A DNA stretch of 64,000 bases from Pseudomonas grandcourensis (lineage in GTDB: Bacteria; Pseudomonadota; Gammaproteobacteria; Pseudomonadales; Pseudomonadaceae), in the NCBI RefSeq assembly GCF_039909015.1, contig NZ_CP150919.1:6424501-6488500 (forward strand), read 5' to 3'. Position numbers and translations under genes: made by a program. Under the pieces are notes generated by a model that searched no databases, had not been told where the DNA came from, and saw nothing but the letters and a program-made list of their open reading frames with translations. How positions within the stretch are numbered: the stretch's first letter is position 1; each line of letters opens with the position of its first letter. Positions 35,861-44,108 of this stretch are shown here, one piece after another.

Positions 35861-36778
35861 CTAGAGTTGCGCTGGCTTCTTGAACACGTAAAACAGGTTC
35901 GGCTCGCTCACCAGGTACAGCGTCTCGTCGTCTCCCATGGCGATCCCCTCCGCCTGCGGCACGGTTTTTTGCAGGCCCTGGTGCCCCTTGCTCAATGACA
36001 TTGTGCTCAGCGGACGCCCGTCCACATCCAGCTCCAGAATCAATCGCGACTCATCCGACAGTGCCAGCAAATGCCCGCTGCGCTCGTCGTATTGCAGGCT
36101 CGACAGATCCCGCACAAACATCCCGGCATCACGCTTTGGGTCGTTGATCACGTGTACCGAGTAGGATTCTTCAGGGTTGAAGCGCGGAAAACCGTGCACC
36201 TCGTAGATCAGCATCGGGTTGCGCTCCTTGGCGACGAACAGGCGCTTGCCCACCGAATCGTAAGCCAGCCCTTCGAAGCCCTTGTTGCTGCCCATGTGTA
36301 CGCCAATGGTCATCTGCTCGGCGTCTGCCGCATCGACGAAGGTGGTGTCCTGCTCCAGACGAATCTTGATCAGCCGCTGCTGGCTTTCATCAGTGACCAC
36401 ATAGATGTCCTCACTGATGAACTCCACCGCCTCCGGATCACCGAAACCGACCAAAGCAACGCGACGCAAGATCCTGCCGTCGAGGGACAACTCGATCAGC
36501 TCGCTCCGTTTGTTGGTGACGGTGAACAGGCTTTTGCGTATCGGGTCGTAGGTCAGCGCTGAAACGTTGTCAGCCAGGCCATCGATCACCTGCGCCTCGG
36601 TCACGACCTGGTACTGATCCAGCCCCATGGACCGGGAACTCACCGGCTGCCACAGCGCATGCAGATTGAACCAGGTGCGCTCGAACAGGCGCATGTACTG
36701 GGCGATCGCCATCAACGCGATCAGCAAGACCACCGACAGGATCAGAATCAGGGATTTGGGGCGGGCAAATCGACGCAT
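35861..36778 (-). CDS. SdiA-regulated domain protein (YjiK-like), copy 1
   Basis: A 305-residue protein with one N-terminal membrane anchor (about residues 9-28) and a beta-propeller-like SdiA-regulated domain facing the periplasm. Repeated blades of the type GLADNVSALTYDPIRKSLF and GFEGLAYDSVGKRLFV are visible, and the C-terminus EGIAMGDDETLYLVSEPNLF is nearly the same as in the next gene. Function is unknown. It lies 93 bp downstream of its paralogue, same strand. It probably arose by tandem duplication. Confidence 0.8.
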   Translation of the reverse strand: MRRFARPKSLILILSVVLLIALMAIAQYMRLFERTWFNLHALWQPVSSRSMGLDQYQVVTEAQVIDGLADNVSALTYDPIRKSLFTVTNKRSELIELSLDGRILRRVALVGFGDPEAVEFISEDIYVVTDESQQRLIKIRLEQDTTFVDAADAEQMTIGVHMGSNKGFEGLAYDSVGKRLFVAKERNPMLIYEVHGFPRFNPEESYSVHVINDPKRDAGMFVRDLSSLQYDERSGHLLALSDESRLILELDVDGRPLSTMSLSKGHQGLQKTVPQAEGIAMGDDETLYLVSEPNLFYVFKKPAQL

Positions 36779-36871
36779 TCGGGTGGGCTCGGATCAGAAC
36801 AGGCGGATGAAATATCACGCCCGTCTGAACTGAAGCTTAATGGCCGCGGGCCTTTTACGTACAGGCGCTGA

Positions 36872-37798
36872 TTACTTCTGTTTTTCGAAGCGATAAAACA
36901 GGTTCGGCTCACTCACCATGTACAGCGTGCCCGCTTCATCCATGGTGACGCCTTCTGCGCGCGGAATGGTATTTTTCAGGCCGTTGAAGCCACGCAGCAG
37001 GGCGATGAAACTGACCTGTTCACCCTGCTTGTCCAGCTCCAGCAACAGGTGCGAGTCGGCAGACAACACCAGCATGTGGCCGGTCCGAGGATCTACGGCC
37101 AGGGCAGACAGGTTGCGCATGTCCAGCGCATGGCTGGCCAGCTTCAGCTTGTCGCCGGTCAGGACCTTGCCGTCACCTTTCCAGGCAAACAATGCCGGCG
37201 GGCGCTCTTCGCCCAGCAGCAGTTGCTGATTGCGCGGGTCCCAGGTAACACCCTCGAAGGCCTTGTTCTGGTCTTTGGAAGGCCCGAGGTCGTAAGTCGG
37301 GAAGTCGGCGATATTCAGTTCACGGGTATCGGCATCGACCTTGACGATAGCGATCAGATGCTCGCGCTCATCGACAATGGCCAGCCGGCCGTCGCCCAGC
37401 ACGGTGACGCCCTCAGGATTGCTCCAGCCGACCAACGGCATTTTGCGCAGTACATCGCCCTGCAATGTCAGCTCGACCAGGAACGGGTTCTTGCCCATGA
37501 CCGAAAACAGGGTCTTGGTCTGGGGGTCGTACGACAGGTCTGACGCTTCGTCCTTTTCCATGCCCGGCAACGGTTTGGCATCGATCACCGCCCGGTAGTC
37601 CGGCAGCCAGATACTGGCCTGACGCTCGGCCGGGCTTTTGAATTGCTCTTTCACCCAGAGCACGCCCCGCGAATCCCACTGCATGGCAAATGCGACACCG
37701 TAGGCGACAACGGCCACAAACAGCAGCCAGATGTACCAACGCAAGGCGAAGCGCGAGCGGCGGACAGGTTCATGCGTGGAAAGCGGAGGAGTGGCCAT
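36872..37798 (-). CDS. SdiA-regulated domain protein (YjiK-like), copy 2
   Basis: A 308-residue paralogue of the previous gene: cytoplasmic N-tail with RRSRFALR, a membrane anchor at about 22-42, then the SdiA-regulated propeller domain (EASDLSYDPQTKTLFSV; AFEGVTWDPRNQQLLLG; EGVTMDEAGTLYMVSEPNLF). I chose ATG 37798; the longer frame back to 38059 runs into the neighbouring FAH gene. The two copies share the propeller end but differ in the anchor, consistent with old duplication. Confidence 0.8.
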   Translation of the reverse strand: MATPPLSTHEPVRRSRFALRWYIWLLFVAVVAYGVAFAMQWDSRGVLWVKEQFKSPAERQASIWLPDYRAVIDAKPLPGMEKDEASDLSYDPQTKTLFSVMGKNPFLVELTLQGDVLRKMPLVGWSNPEGVTVLGDGRLAIVDEREHLIAIVKVDADTRELNIADFPTYDLGPSKDQNKAFEGVTWDPRNQQLLLGEERPPALFAWKGDGKVLTGDKLKLASHALDMRNLSALAVDPRTGHMLVLSADSHLLLELDKQGEQVSFIALLRGFNGLKNTIPRAEGVTMDEAGTLYMVSEPNLFYRFEKQK

Positions 37799-37956
37799 CG
37801 GAGATGCGTTCCAGAAATTCAGGCTAGGGGTAATAGCACAGTTTGGGGCCGGCTCAGAGGCCAACAGCCCTGAAATTATCCAGACTGGATGTGAAAAAAA
37901 CGGGAAATGACAGGGTGGAACTGTGTGGAATCCGGACTTCAGCCCACCAAATACTA

Positions 37957-37982
37957 CTGTGGGAGCGAGCTTGCTCCCACAG
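37957..37982. repeat. Single palindromic REP
   Basis: Arms CTGTGGGAGC and GCTCCCACAG with a six-base loop (GAGCTT). It lies 18 bp beyond the stop of the FAH gene, on its transcript side, and lacks the partner copy seen in REPINs. It may serve as a transcript end. Confidence 0.8.
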
Positions 37983-38000
37983 GGTTTGGCGGTATCTGGA

Positions 38001-38666
38001 CTAGCGAACGCTGCTGGTGAAACTGCTGGCGCCCGGCAATTCCAGAACGATCTCGTCACCGACGTTCAGCGGACCAACGCCCACTGGCGTGCCGGTGAGG
38101 ATCACGTCCCCGGCCTGCAGCGAGAAGCAGCCGGCCATGTGCTGGATCATCGGCACGATCGGGTTGAGCATCGCACTGCTGTTGCCGTCCTGACGCACTT
38201 CACCGTTGATGGTCAGGCGGATACCAATGTCGGTCAGGTCGGCAAAGGTGCTGCCGGACACGAACGGAGCAAGCACTGCCGCACCATCGAAGGACTTGGC
38301 GATTTCCCAGGGTAGGCCCTTGGATTTCAGCTCGGCCTGCTTGTCGCGCAGGGTCAGATCCAGGGCCGGGGCGAAACCGGAGATGGCGTCGAGCACTTCT
38401 TCACGGCTCGGCTTGGTCGACAACGGCTTGCCGATCAACACCGCGATTTCCGCCTCGTAATGCACCGAACCGCGCTCGGTCGGAATGCTGAAACCGCCTT
38501 CCAGCGGCACCACACAACTGCCCGGCTTGATGAACAGCAGTGGTTCGGTCGGCACCGGATTATCCAGTTCCTTGGCGTGTTCGGCGTAGTTACGGCCGAT
38601 GCACACCACTTTTCCCAGGGGGAAGTGAATGCGCGTACCGTCGACATACTGGTGCTGATAGCTCAT
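38001..38666 (-). CDS. Fumarylacetoacetate hydrolase-family protein
   Basis: A 221-residue FAH-fold protein. Metal and active-site motifs are present: GKVVCIGRNYAEHAKEL (about 18-34), EAEIAVLIGKPL (the acidic metal ligands), and GDVILTGTPVGVGPL (about 191-205). Bacterial stand-alone members are acylpyruvases or oxaloacetate decarboxylase-like enzymes; the precise substrate is unknown. It starts 38 bp after the D2HGDH gene on the same strand, so the two are probably co-transcribed, suggesting a 2-oxo-acid substrate. Confidence 0.85.
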   Translation of the reverse strand: MSYQHQYVDGTRIHFPLGKVVCIGRNYAEHAKELDNPVPTEPLLFIKPGSCVVPLEGGFSIPTERGSVHYEAEIAVLIGKPLSTKPSREEVLDAISGFAPALDLTLRDKQAELKSKGLPWEIAKSFDGAAVLAPFVSGSTFADLTDIGIRLTINGEVRQDGNSSAMLNPIVPMIQHMAGCFSLQAGDVILTGTPVGVGPLNVGDEIVLELPGASSFTSSVR

Positions 38667-38704
38667 TACCGACTCCTGCTTCGTTGGCTCTTAAAGTTCG
38701 AAAA

Positions 38705-40099
38705 TCAAACAGCGAAAATCTTGCCCGGGTTCATGATGCCGTTCGGGTCGAACACTGCCTTGACCGCTTTCATGTACTCGATCTCGACCGGCGAGCGGCT
38801 GTAGGTCAGGTAGTCACGCTTGGTCATGCCCACGCCGTGCTCGGCGGAGATCGAACCGTTGTACTTCTCGACGGTTTCGAACACCCACTTGTTGACGGTG
38901 GCGCATTTGGCGAAGAACTCGTCCTTGCTCAGGTTATCCGGCTTGAGGATGTTCAAGTGCAGGTTGCCGTCGCCGATGTGGCCGAACCAGACGATTTCGA
39001 AGTCCGGGTAGTGTTCGCCGACGATCGCGTCGATTTCCTTCAGGAATGCCGGAACTTTCGATACGGTGACCGAGATGTCGTTCTTGTACGGCGTCCAGTG
39101 GGAAATGGTTTCGGAGATGTATTCGCGCAGTTTCCACAGGTTCTGCAGCTGGGTTTCGCTCTGGCTCATCACGCCGTCCAGCACCCAGCCCTGCTCGACG
39201 CAGTGCTCGAAAGTTTCCAGGGCGTGGTTGGCCACTTCTTCGGTGGTCGCTTCGAATTCCAGCAGCGCGTAGAACGGGCAGTCGGATTCGAACGGCGCCG
39301 GTACATCGCCACGGGCCATGACTTTGGCCAGGGCTTTGTCGGAGAAGAATTCGAAGGCGGTCAGGTCAAGCTTGCTCTGGAAGGCGTGCAGCACCGGCAT
39401 GATCGAGTCGAAATCGGCGGTGCCGAGAACCATCGCGGTGAGGTTTTTCGGGGCGCGGTCCAGGCGCATGGTCGCTTCGACCACGAACCCGAGGGTGCCT
39501 TCAGCGCCGATGAACAGCTGACGCATGTCGTAGCCGGTGGCGTTCTTGATCAGGTCGCGGTTCAGTTCCAGTACGTCGCCCTTGCCGGTGACCACTTTCA
39601 TGCCAGCGACCCAGTTACGGGTCATGCCGTAGCGAATAACCTTGATCCCGCCGGCATTGGTGCCGATATTGCCGCCAATCTGGCTCGAGCCGGACGATGC
39701 GAAGTCCACCGGGTAGTACAAGCCTTTTTCTTCAGCGACGTTCTGCAATTGCTTGGTGACCACGCCCGGCTGGCAAACGGCCGTGCGGTCAGTGAGGTTC
39801 ACGTCGAGGACCTGGTTCATGTAGTCGAACGATACGACCACTTCGCCATTGGCCGCCACCGCTGCTGCGGAAAGACCGGTGCGACCACCAGACGGCACCA
39901 GCGCCACCTTGTGTTTGTTGGCCCACAGGACAATGGCCTGGACCTGCTCGGTGGTCTTGGGGAACACGATGGCGGTCGGGGCCGGGGCGAAATGCTTGGT
40001 CCAATCCTTTCCGTAAGCATTCAGGGAGTCGGCATCGGTCAGCACCTTGCCAGGCTCAACCAGGGTCTTCAGCTCTTCAATCAGGGCAGGATTGGTCAT
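38705..40099 (-). CDS. FAD-linked D-2-hydroxyglutarate dehydrogenase
   Basis: A 464-residue PCMH-type flavoprotein: FAD-binding domain (about 40-220; SGGRTGLSAAAVAANGEVVV and GGNIGTNAGGIKVIRYGMTR) and the FAD-oxidase C domain, ending HGVGMTKRDYL...NPGKIF with a His/acid metal site (WFGHIGDGNLHLNI). Homologues oxidise D-2-hydroxyglutarate to 2-oxoglutarate. It is divergent from serA. In P. stutzeri this pair is known to be coupled: SerA reduces 2-oxoglutarate and this enzyme recycles the product. I chose ATG 40099, which gives MTNPALIEEL; a further ATG at 40129 would add ten residues. Confidence 0.9.
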   Translation of the reverse strand: MTNPALIEELKTLVEPGKVLTDADSLNAYGKDWTKHFAPAPTAIVFPKTTEQVQAIVLWANKHKVALVPSGGRTGLSAAAVAANGEVVVSFDYMNQVLDVNLTDRTAVCQPGVVTKQLQNVAEEKGLYYPVDFASSGSSQIGGNIGTNAGGIKVIRYGMTRNWVAGMKVVTGKGDVLELNRDLIKNATGYDMRQLFIGAEGTLGFVVEATMRLDRAPKNLTAMVLGTADFDSIMPVLHAFQSKLDLTAFEFFSDKALAKVMARGDVPAPFESDCPFYALLEFEATTEEVANHALETFEHCVEQGWVLDGVMSQSETQLQNLWKLREYISETISHWTPYKNDISVTVSKVPAFLKEIDAIVGEHYPDFEIVWFGHIGDGNLHLNILKPDNLSKDEFFAKCATVNKWVFETVEKYNGSISAEHGVGMTKRDYLTYSRSPVEIEYMKAVKAVFDPNGIMNPGKIFAV

Positions 40100-40175
40100 C
40101 GACAGAACTCTCGAACAATTCATGGTCATCCTGAGAACGCTTCACGTCGCAGGAATGAGTGTTTAGCGGGGTGCA

Positions 40176-40187
40176 TATGCTAGCATA
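40176..40187. promoter_or_regulatory. Perfect palindrome in the serA/D2HGDH divergent promoter region
   Basis: TATGCTAGCATA is its own reverse complement and contains a -10-like TATGCT on each strand. It lies 77 bp upstream of the D2HGDH start and 117 bp upstream of serA. It could be overlapping -10 boxes or a dimer operator controlling both genes; no clear -35 elements accompany it. Confidence 0.35.
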
Positions 40188-40303
40188 ACGACCCCGCAGG
40201 ATAGTGCCCAACGGCTGTTCTGCGGCGACGGCTTTCTTGCCGTCGGGGTCAGCGTCTGTTGACCATTTCCTGCCATTTTTCTCCGGGATACAGGTTTACG
40301 CAG

Positions 40304-41533
40304 ATGAGCAAGACTTCTCTCGATAAGAGCAAGATCAAGTTCCTTCTTCTCGAAGGCGTCCACCAATCGGCTGTCGACGTCCTCAAGGCGGCGGGCTACA
40401 CCAGCATCGAGTACCTCACTGGTTCTCTGCCGGAAGCCCAGCTCAAGGAAAAGATCGCTGACGCTCACTTCATCGGCATTCGCTCCCGCACTCAACTGAC
40501 CGAAGAGATCTTCGATCACGCGAAGAAGCTCGTGGCTGTAGGGTGTTTCTGCATCGGCACCAACCAGGTCGACCTGGACGCTGCCCGCGAACGCGGCATC
40601 GCGGTGTTCAACGCACCGTACTCCAACACCCGTTCCGTAGCGGAACTGGTGCTGGCCGAAGCGATCCTGCTGCTGCGCGGCATCCCTGAGAAGAACGCTT
40701 CCTGCCACCGTGGCGGCTGGATCAAGAGCGCGGCCAATTCCTTCGAGATCCGCGGCAAGAAGCTGGGCATCGTCGGCTACGGCTCGATCGGTACTCAACT
40801 GTCGGTCCTGGCGGAAGGCTTGGGCATGCAGGTGTACTTCTACGACACCATCACCAAACTGCCATTGGGTAACGCTACTCAGGTAGGCAACCTGCACGAA
40901 CTGCTGGCGATGTCCGACATCGTTTCGCTGCACGTACCGGAAACCGCCGCCACCCAGTGGATGATGGGAGAGAAGGAAATCCGCGCTATCAAGAAAGGCG
41001 GCATCCTGATCAACGCCGCCCGCGGCACCGTGGTCGAACTGGACCACCTGGCGGACGCGATCAAGGACAAGCACCTGATCGGCGCGGCCATCGACGTATT
41101 CCCGGTGGAGCCGCGCTCCAACGACGAAGAGTTCGAAAGCCCGCTGCGTGGCCTGGACAACGTGATCCTGACCCCGCACATCGGCGGTTCCACCGCTGAA
41201 GCCCAGGCCAACATCGGTCTGGAAGTGGCAGAAAAACTGGTCAAGTACAGCGACAACGGTACTTCGGTATCGTCCGTGAACTTCCCGGAAGTAGCCCTGC
41301 CGGCTCACCCTGGCAAGCACCGCCTGCTGCACATCCACGAAAACATCCCGGGCGTGCTCAGCGAGATCAACAAGGTCTTCGCCGAAAACGGTATCAACAT
41401 CTCCGGTCAGTTCCTGCAGACCAACGAGAAAGTCGGCTACGTGGTAATCGACGTCGACGCCGAATACTCGGACCTGGCGCAAGAGAAGCTGCAACACGTC
41501 AACGGCACCATCCGTAGCCGTGTGTTGTTCTGA
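40304..41533 (+). CDS. serA: D-3-phosphoglycerate dehydrogenase
   Basis: A 409-residue NAD-dependent enzyme of the E. coli SerA type: substrate/catalytic domain, NAD-binding Rossmann motif GIVGYGSIGTQL (about 155-166), the catalytic Arg/Glu, the His in LTPHIGGSTAEAQ, and a C-terminal ACT domain (about 335-409) for serine feedback. It catalyses the first step of serine synthesis and reduces 2-oxoglutarate to D-2-hydroxyglutarate as a coupled reaction. I chose ATG 40304 (MSKTSLDKSKIKFLLLEG). It ends at a strong terminator. Confidence 0.96.
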   Translation: MSKTSLDKSKIKFLLLEGVHQSAVDVLKAAGYTSIEYLTGSLPEAQLKEKIADAHFIGIRSRTQLTEEIFDHAKKLVAVGCFCIGTNQVDLDAARERGIAVFNAPYSNTRSVAELVLAEAILLLRGIPEKNASCHRGGWIKSAANSFEIRGKKLGIVGYGSIGTQLSVLAEGLGMQVYFYDTITKLPLGNATQVGNLHELLAMSDIVSLHVPETAATQWMMGEKEIRAIKKGGILINAARGTVVELDHLADAIKDKHLIGAAIDVFPVEPRSNDEEFESPLRGLDNVILTPHIGGSTAEAQANIGLEVAEKLVKYSDNGTSVSSVNFPEVALPAHPGKHRLLHIHENIPGVLSEINKVFAENGINISGQFLQTNEKVGYVVIDVDAEYSDLAQEKLQHVNGTIRSRVLF

Positions 41534-41550
41534 TCACGACCTGAGCGACA

Positions 41551-41578
41551 AAAAAGGGAGCCTTCGGGCTCCCTTTTT
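41551..41578. terminator. Bidirectional terminator between serA and the DUF4399 gene
   Basis: Stem AGGGAGCC/GGCTCCCT with a TTCG tetraloop, A-run on the left and T-run on the right, in a convergent gap: 17 bp after serA and 16 bp after the DUF4399 gene on the other strand. Confidence 0.93.
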
Positions 41579-41594
41579 CATTCACGCAACAACG

Positions 41595-42020
41595 TTACTT
41601 GACGTTGACGGTGATCTTCTCGGAAACGATCGGCGGATCGAACGGCATGTGGTTGCTATCGCCCAGTTCAAGCTGCAAGGTGTGTTTACCCGGCGTGAGT
41701 GTTATTTCAGCCTGGGTCTGCGCACCGCCGAAGTGCAGGTGGTTGGCATCCTTGGGGATCGGCGCACCGGCGGCTGGCAGCTCATCGACGTCGATCAGCA
41801 CGTGGTGATGACCGGTGTTCTTGGTGGTATCGCCCGCCGGTGCCAGGGCAATGTTCTCGACCGCGAACTTGACGACGACTGTCTGTGGAATCGTCGCACC
41901 GTCCTCGGGAGACACGATGGACACTTCGGCGCCTTTCGGAGCCGGCGTTGCAGCACTGGCCAGCACAGAAACACCCATCAACAGGCCAGCCAAAGCAGCA
42001 CGTGACATAAAGGTTTTCAT
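41595..42020 (-). CDS. DUF4399-family periplasmic protein
   Basis: A 141-residue exported protein: signal peptide 1-23 (AGLLMGVSVLASA), then an Ig-like beta domain of the DUF4399 type with EVSIVSPEDGATIPQTVVVK, HHHVLIDVDELP and GKHTLQLELGDSNHMPFDPP. The conserved His clusters suggest metal or ligand binding, but the function is unknown. It is convergent with serA and shares its terminator. Confidence 0.85.
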   Translation of the reverse strand: MKTFMSRAALAGLLMGVSVLASAATPAPKGAEVSIVSPEDGATIPQTVVVKFAVENIALAPAGDTTKNTGHHHVLIDVDELPAAGAPIPKDANHLHFGGAQTQAEITLTPGKHTLQLELGDSNHMPFDPPIVSEKITVNVK

Positions 42021-42155
42021 TCTCTTCTCCAGTTTTTCCGTAAAATCCGCATGACCATGACAACTTCATGGCCAATTGTTGTCGAAGGCACTCGACAACC
42101 ATAGCAAAGCGAGCCTGAATCAGAGGGTCGCGATAATAAATTCAAAGGAGTGACC

Positions 42156-42740
42156 ATGCGCTTTCTGCCTGGCCTGATCTGCCTGCTACCCCTTTTGAGC
42201 CCTTTGGCTCATGCCGAACTGATTGATGACGTCAACGACCGGGGCGAATTGCGCATTGCCGTTGAAGCCAACACTCCCCCATTCAATTTCAAGGATGACG
42301 ACAAGCTCACCGGCTTCGAAGTCGAGCTGGGCCAACTGCTGGCAAGTGAACTCGATGTCCGGGCCGACTTCGTCGTCACCGACGGCAGCGATCTGCTGAC
42401 CGGCGTCGAAAGCGGCAAATACGACATCGCTATCAACCACATAGCAGTGACCCCGGATCTCAAGGATCGTTTCGATTTCAGCGAGCCTTACACTCAAACC
42501 CATGCGCAATTGATCGCGCAAAAAGAAGAGCCGCGCTCCATCTTGCTGGTGCAGTCGCTGACGGAAGAGAAGCCCAAATCCAACCCGGCCGTGAGCCTGG
42601 CGATTCCGTTTCAGAAGGGTAATCCGGCGTTCCATGCCAGCCTGGAGAACGCGTTGCAGCGGATCAAGGATGACGGGCGCCTGCAAGCGCTGGAACAGAA
42701 GTGGTTGGGGGCGGGTGTGGATGTGGCGCCGAAGCCTTGA
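42156..42740 (+). CDS. Periplasmic solute-binding protein, family 3-like (short)
   Basis: A 194-residue protein with a signal peptide (1-19, ending PLAHA) and an amino acid-type binding domain: RGELRIAVEANTPPFNF, DKLTGFEVELGQLLASELDV, and YDIAINHIAVTPDLKDRFDF. It is shorter than usual family-3 binding proteins (about 230 residues), with a reduced second lobe ending NALQRIKDDGRLQALEQKW. No permease or ATPase genes adjoin, so it is an orphan receptor. AAGGAG lies 5 bp before ATG 42156; a GTG six bases earlier overlaps that site. Confidence 0.82.
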   Translation: MRFLPGLICLLPLLSPLAHAELIDDVNDRGELRIAVEANTPPFNFKDDDKLTGFEVELGQLLASELDVRADFVVTDGSDLLTGVESGKYDIAINHIAVTPDLKDRFDFSEPYTQTHAQLIAQKEEPRSILLVQSLTEEKPKSNPAVSLAIPFQKGNPAFHASLENALQRIKDDGRLQALEQKWLGAGVDVAPKP

Positions 42741-42772
42741 GGTTGTTGCAGGTCTGAAGTGAAAGCTGATCC

Positions 42773-42862
42773 TGTAGGAGCGAGCCTGCTCGCGATGGCG
42801 GCCTGACATTCAACATCAATGTTGACTGGGCTGGTCTCATCGCGAGCAAGCTCTCTCCCGCA
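42773..42862. repeat. Diverged REPIN (spacer class A-like)
   Basis: The left REP at 42773-42796 is intact; the right, at 42838-42862, has base changes (AGCTCTCTCCCGCA). The spacer, with CTGACATTCAACATCAATGTTGACTG, is recognisably related to those at 25338, 35755 and 50930. Confidence 0.75.
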
Positions 42863-42879
42863 GTGCCTTGTATCGCTCG

Positions 42880-43365
42880 TTAATCGAGTGCTGCCAACGT
42901 CAGCGCCGCTTGCGGCAACTCCAGCTCACTGAACACCTGCACCCCGTGGCGTTTGAGCAGCGCCGCCGTCACGCCCTCGCCACTGACCTTTACACCGCTG
43001 AACGTCCCGTCATAGGTTAGCAAATTGCCGCAGGACGGGCTGTTGGCCTTGAGGACGGCGATGCGGATGCCATGCTTTTGTACCAGCTCCAATGCCTGAT
43101 ACGCCCCCGACAGAAACTGCGCACTGACGTCTTCACCCTCAGTGGTGACCACCAACGCCTGGCCATCGAGGACTTGCGCGCCCTGCCCGCCTGGAATTTC
43201 CGCCGCCGCCCGAGGTGTTGGCAAACCACCGGCCACCTCCGGGCACAGCGGCACGACCCGACCTTCATCAAGCCACTGCTGAAGCTGATCGAACGGCCCG
43301 CTGGCCCCGCCGTCGTAACGAACCCGGTGACCCAAGAGGCAGCGGCTGACGAGAATTTTCCGCAT
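42880..43365 (-). CDS. DUF523-family protein
   Basis: A 161-residue cytosolic protein of the DUF523 family. Conserved cysteines: SRCLLGHRVRYDGG near the N-terminus, LCPEVAGGLPTPR (about 55-68) and NSPSCGN (about 108-114). These four-cysteine proteins may bind an Fe-S cluster, but the role is unknown. It starts two bases after the stop of the 2OG-oxygenase gene, so the two are an operon. Confidence 0.82.
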   Translation of the reverse strand: MRKILVSRCLLGHRVRYDGGASGPFDQLQQWLDEGRVVPLCPEVAGGLPTPRAAAEIPGGQGAQVLDGQALVVTTEGEDVSAQFLSGAYQALELVQKHGIRIAVLKANSPSCGNLLTYDGTFSGVKVSGEGVTAALLKRHGVQVFSELELPQAALTLAALD

Positions 43366-43367
43366 GA

Positions 43368-44000
43368 TCAGAACGGCTCGTTGCCGCGCCGGCGGAACCA
43401 GCCGGTCAGCGACAGGCGATCGCGGGTCGCGGGCAGGACTTCGTGGGGAACCTCTCCGGAGAGAAACACCACCAGGCAGCCGCCGATAGGTTGCACGTCC
43501 TGGACACGATCATTGTCGAGGTACATGCGCAACTGGCCGCCGTGTTCGGGAAGCCAGGCGTCATTGAGGTAAACCACCGCCGAAACCATGCGCCGGTCGT
43601 CATCGCGAAAGCGGTCGACGTGCTTCAGGTAGAAGGCTCCGGGCGGGTACATCGCAAAATGGCTTTCGAAATCCTCCAGGCCGAGAAACAGACCGCGATT
43701 GATCGCCTCGCGCAGGCTGTTCATCAAACTCAGATAGCTGTCGCACGCCTCGGCTTGGCCGGGGTCGATCCACTGAATATGGTCGCCACGAATCCCTTCG
43801 CGAATCTCCGAAAACGGCCCACGGCCCACGGCGGCCGGAGCCAGTTCCCCCTCAGCAGCACGCTTGCGACACTCGGCCGCCAGCGCTCGGGTCAGATCCA
43901 GAGGCAGGAAAATATTCTGCTGCGACCAGCCGTGCTCGGCCAGGTCGTCGACGATTCGTAGCAGCAGCGGGTGATCAGAGGATATTTGCATGGCGCGCAT
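43368..44000 (-). CDS. 2-Oxoglutarate/Fe(II)-dependent oxygenase, prolyl-4-hydroxylase type
   Basis: A 210-residue cytosolic protein with the double-stranded beta-helix core of P4H-alpha-type oxygenases. Fe ligands: H-x-D in YLKHVDRFRDD (about 126-135) and the distal His in GEVPHEVLPATRDRLSLTGW, whose Arg binds 2-oxoglutarate. Substrate unknown; prolyl or small-molecule hydroxylation is possible. AGGAAT is 5 bp before ATG 44000; another ATG is nine bases in. Operon with the DUF523 gene two bases downstream. Confidence 0.84.
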   Translation of the reverse strand: MRAMQISSDHPLLLRIVDDLAEHGWSQQNIFLPLDLTRALAAECRKRAAEGELAPAAVGRGPFSEIREGIRGDHIQWIDPGQAEACDSYLSLMNSLREAINRGLFLGLEDFESHFAMYPPGAFYLKHVDRFRDDDRRMVSAVVYLNDAWLPEHGGQLRMYLDNDRVQDVQPIGGCLVVFLSGEVPHEVLPATRDRLSLTGWFRRRGNEPF

Positions 44001-44108
44001 AGTATTCCTGTGCCCGGAAATCCGACAGAGCCGCGCAGCGGGTTGATACGAATTCTCGACAAGCAGGGGTGCCGCACGGAGAATAGTCGCCTGCTGACAG
44101 GAGTCCCT

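Noticed and set aside
38540..40183. 547-codon open frame antisense to the FAH and D2HGDH genes
   Set aside because: It covers two well-identified genes and their gap on the other strand; no family match, composition typical of a shadow frame.
40176..40187. IS or phage attachment core
   Set aside because: The palindrome TATGCTAGCATA has no direct repeats or integrase nearby; a promoter/operator reading fits better.
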